Of a stretch of 8,237 bases of DNA, positions 7,038 through 8,237 are shown piece by piece. This DNA comes from an uncultured Collinsella sp. Lineage in GTDB: Bacteria > Actinomycetota > Coriobacteriia > Coriobacteriales > Coriobacteriaceae. Position numbers and translations under genes: made by a program. The notes below the pieces were generated by a model that was not told where the DNA came from, made no database searches, and saw only the letters and a program-made list of their open reading frames with translations. The stretch is from the NCBI GenBank assembly GCA_900754075.1, contig CAAEBN010000060.1:1-8237 (forward strand), given 5' to 3'. How positions within the stretch are numbered: position 1 is the first letter of the stretch; each line of letters begins with the position of its first letter.

Positions 7038-7922
7038 TTACGAACGCTTGCCGGCAAAGCGCAGCGCCAGCGATTGTAGGCTGGTGGCGGCCAGGTTGTT
7101 GGTGCAGTCGGGGTCGCAGCCTTCCAGCCACACGTACACATCCACGCGCACGGGCGTGCTACGGTCGGCGCCCTTGGCAGCGGCGGGCAAGCTGCAGATC
7201 TTGGTCGTGGCCGCCTTGAGGCTCACGACGCCGGTGTCTTTGTTGTAGTCGCAGAAGTTTGCGTTGGTCAGCTGGTCAAAATGAACCGTGGCGCCATCGG
7301 AGCGGGTACTGTCGAGCACCAGGTGGTTCTGCTCGTTTTCACCGGCATCCTTGCCGTCGAGCGTGTTGTAGCGCGCCTGGGGATTGTGCTCGCCCGAGAC
7401 CTCAAAGACGTATTGACCCGTCACGGTGTTTCCCTGCCCTGGGGCATAGGCAACCAGCCCCACGCGCAAGGCGGTAGAGATGGGGTTTGCCGAATCCTGC
7501 TCGGTAAAGTCTATGCCCGACAGGTACACGTCGGTTGCGGTCGAGTTGGTGGCCAGGTACAGGGAGGTCTTGTAGTAGTCGGAATGCTCGGCGGTGCCAA
7601 ACATACTGGCGAACAGCGAGTCCTGCGTGGTTCCGCCGGTAAAGCCCGTTACCTTTTGGAAGCCGTTGAGCACGTTATCGGTCGAGACGGGATCGAGCAG
7701 GCCCGCAAAGCTCAGACCGGCGTTGGTCTTGTATTCGCCGTCGTATTCGTTGGAGATGAGAAAGGTCACGCCCGTGCCCGCGGCCATCTTGACGTCGGTG
7801 ATATGGCGGTTGGCGTTGTAGATGTACCAGGCATACGTTACGGCTCCGGCAGCAGCAAGGGCCACCAGCAACGTGGCGAGCATGCGATTGAACTGTTTTC
7901 GCAGCGAGCGCGCGTCCGACAT
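7038..7922 (-). CDS. Exported SipW-dependent surface protein, paralogue 1 (promoter-proximal)
   Basis: 294 residues from ATG 7922, preceded by a purine-rich GGGGGAGGG. An in-frame ATG at 7973 has no ribosome site and would add 17 residues, so it is less likely. The N region (RSLRKQFNR) and helix (~14-33) end in VTYAWYIYN, a SipW-type signal anchor with cleavage predicted after Ala31. Shared motifs are LDPVST (76-81), ALRVGLV (151-157) and the C-terminal VYVWLEGCDPDC (262-273). A strand pair around YLATNSTATDVYLSG (122-136) also matches paralogue 2. Four cysteines (224, 243, 269, 273) could form two disulfides. As the first gene of the operon it is probably made in the largest amount, which would suit a major surface subunit; this is inference. 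The family looks like secreted β-rich TasA/camelysin-type proteins, but sequence identity to TasA is limited to the signal anchor. Confidence 0.88.
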   Translation of the reverse strand: MSDARSLRKQFNRMLATLLVALAAAGAVTYAWYIYNANRHITDVKMAAGTGVTFLISNEYDGEYKTNAGLSFAGLLDPVSTDNVLNGFQKVTGFTGGTTQDSLFASMFGTAEHSDYYKTSLYLATNSTATDVYLSGIDFTEQDSANPISTALRVGLVAYAPGQGNTVTGQYVFEVSGEHNPQARYNTLDGKDAGENEQNHLVLDSTRSDGATVHFDQLTNANFCDYNKDTGVVSLKAATTKICSLPAAAKGADRSTPVRVDVYVWLEGCDPDCTNNLAATSLQSLALRFAGKRS

Positions 7923-7982
7923 GTCCCTCCCCCATTTGCCGCGTTGTAAACTGCCTGGGCACGATTTGCCCATAATGGAGTT

Positions 7983-7988
7983 ATTTTA
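7983..7988 (-). promoter_or_regulatory. Possible -10 element for the minus-strand operon
   Basis: TAAAAT on the minus strand, about 60 bp before the first operon start codon, is the best -10-like hexamer in the divergent region. No clear TTGACA-like -35 lies 16-18 bp upstream (CCCCGA at 17 bp), so the promoter may need an activator or alternative sigma factor, or may lie elsewhere. Confidence 0.25.
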
Positions 7989-8077
7989 CGCGAACGTGCA
8001 GTTCATCGGGGGTACAAACGCGACTTTCCGCGTGCTGTTCGCGCTGTATCGGGGCGAATAGGGTCGCAAATCGCCGC

Positions 8078-8088
8078 TTTTTAAAAAA
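8078..8088 (+). promoter_or_regulatory. AT-rich UP-like element upstream of the tRNA promoter
   Basis: A run of five T then six A sits in an otherwise GC-rich intergenic region, roughly at -52 to -42 relative to the predicted tRNA transcription start. This is where the α-subunit of RNA polymerase contacts strong stable-RNA promoters. Confidence 0.4.
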
Positions 8089-8094
8089 TAGTTC

Positions 8095-8123
8095 TTGCCA
8101 CTGGGCGGGAGCTCCGTTATATT
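8095..8123 (+). promoter_or_regulatory. Sigma-70-type promoter for tRNA-Val
   Basis: TTGCCA (8095-8100) and TATATT (8118-8123) are separated by exactly 17 bp. Transcription would start near 8130, giving a leader of about 23 nt before the mature tRNA. An alternative -10, TATTAT at 8120-8125, gives a less favourable 19-bp spacer. Confidence 0.75.
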
Positions 8124-8152
8124 ATTCCCTGCGCACTCGCGCACCCTTGATC

Positions 8153-8227
8153 GGGCGTTTAGCTCAGGGGGAGAGCGCTTCCCTGACACGGAAGAGGTCA
8201 GAAGTTCAAATCTTCTAACGCCCACCA
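8153..8227 (+). tRNA. tRNA-Val (anticodon GAC)
   Basis: A complete cloverleaf is visible. The acceptor stem GGGCGTT pairs with AACGCCC, and the D arm has AGCTC/GAGC. The anticodon stem CTTCC/GGAAG encloses loop CTGACAC with anticodon GAC (8185-8187), which reads GUC/GUU valine codons. The T arm is AGAAG-TTCAAAT-CTTCT. The discriminator is A and the CCA tail is genomically encoded (8225-8227). It is divergent from the operon and has its own promoter. Confidence 0.96.
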
Positions 8228-8237
8228 AATGTTCGCA

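Noticed and set aside
7281..7949. Plus-strand open frame opposite paralogue 1
   Set aside because: It is antisense to a well-supported exported protein and shows no signal, domain or ribosome site.
8053..8082. Stem GGCGA/TCGCC followed by T5, as an intrinsic terminator
   Set aside because: The stem is only 5 bp with a 13-nt loop and no plus-strand gene lies upstream to terminate. The T5A6 run is better explained as an UP-like element for the tRNA promoter.
7986..8228. Minus-strand 80-codon frame starting in the tRNA
   Set aside because: Its N-terminal GVRRFELLTSS is the familiar artefact of translating the antisense strand of a tRNA gene.
8153..8237. tRNA-Val as an integration site for a mobile island carrying the operon
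   Set aside because: Elements usually integrate at the tRNA 3' end, which faces away from the operon. No integrase and no repeated copy of the tRNA 3' end was found in the window.
1..8237. CRISPR arrays, insertion sequences or transposase remnants
   Set aside because: No regularly spaced direct repeats, terminal inverted repeats with a transposase, or broken genes were seen; the only repeats found are the hendecad protein pattern, two hairpins and short paralogue identities.

Overview
The window is GC-rich (clearly above 60% by eye), with strongly G/C-ending codons and GTG or ATG starts. This fits a high-GC Gram-positive. The SipW-type signal peptides, the signal peptidase and the codon style suggest a gut actinobacterium of the class Coriobacteriia (Collinsella-like). 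The lineage is an inference; no phylogenetic marker other than one tRNA is present.

Nearly everything lies on the minus strand and reads right to left as one tightly packed gene block of at least seven genes. In transcription order: four consecutive paralogous exported proteins (7922-7038, 7027-6191, 6177-5191, 5188-4391), an ER/SipW-type signal peptidase (4330-3581), a membrane-anchored McrB-like AAA+ ATPase (3588-1894, GTG start, overlapping the peptidase gene by 8 bp), and a McrC-like DUF2357 protein with a long alanine-rich coiled coil that runs off the left edge (1784 to <1). The first four genes are separated by 10, 13 and 2 bp. Larger gaps with hairpin-forming inverted repeats occur before the peptidase (60 bp) and before the DUF2357 gene (109 bp). 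On the right, a 230-bp divergent region separates the operon from a plus-strand tRNA-Val(GAC) with a very good promoter.

The likely logic is as follows. The four exported proteins carry SipW-dependent signal anchors with an invariant T-[YF]-A-W-[FY] site and share three ectodomain motifs. They are probably the dedicated substrates of the neighbouring signal peptidase and probably form or decorate a surface structure. The unusual part is the coupling of this export cassette to a McrB/McrC-like pair. The AAA+ protein has two transmembrane helices instead of a recognisable DNA-binding domain. The DUF2357 protein carries hendecad coiled coil in place of a visible nuclease. The peptidase itself has a cytoplasmic Ala/Glu-rich helical tail. 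This suggests a membrane-associated AAA+ machine acting on protein export or surface assembly, rather than a classical restriction system. That function is inferred and not shown by the sequence.
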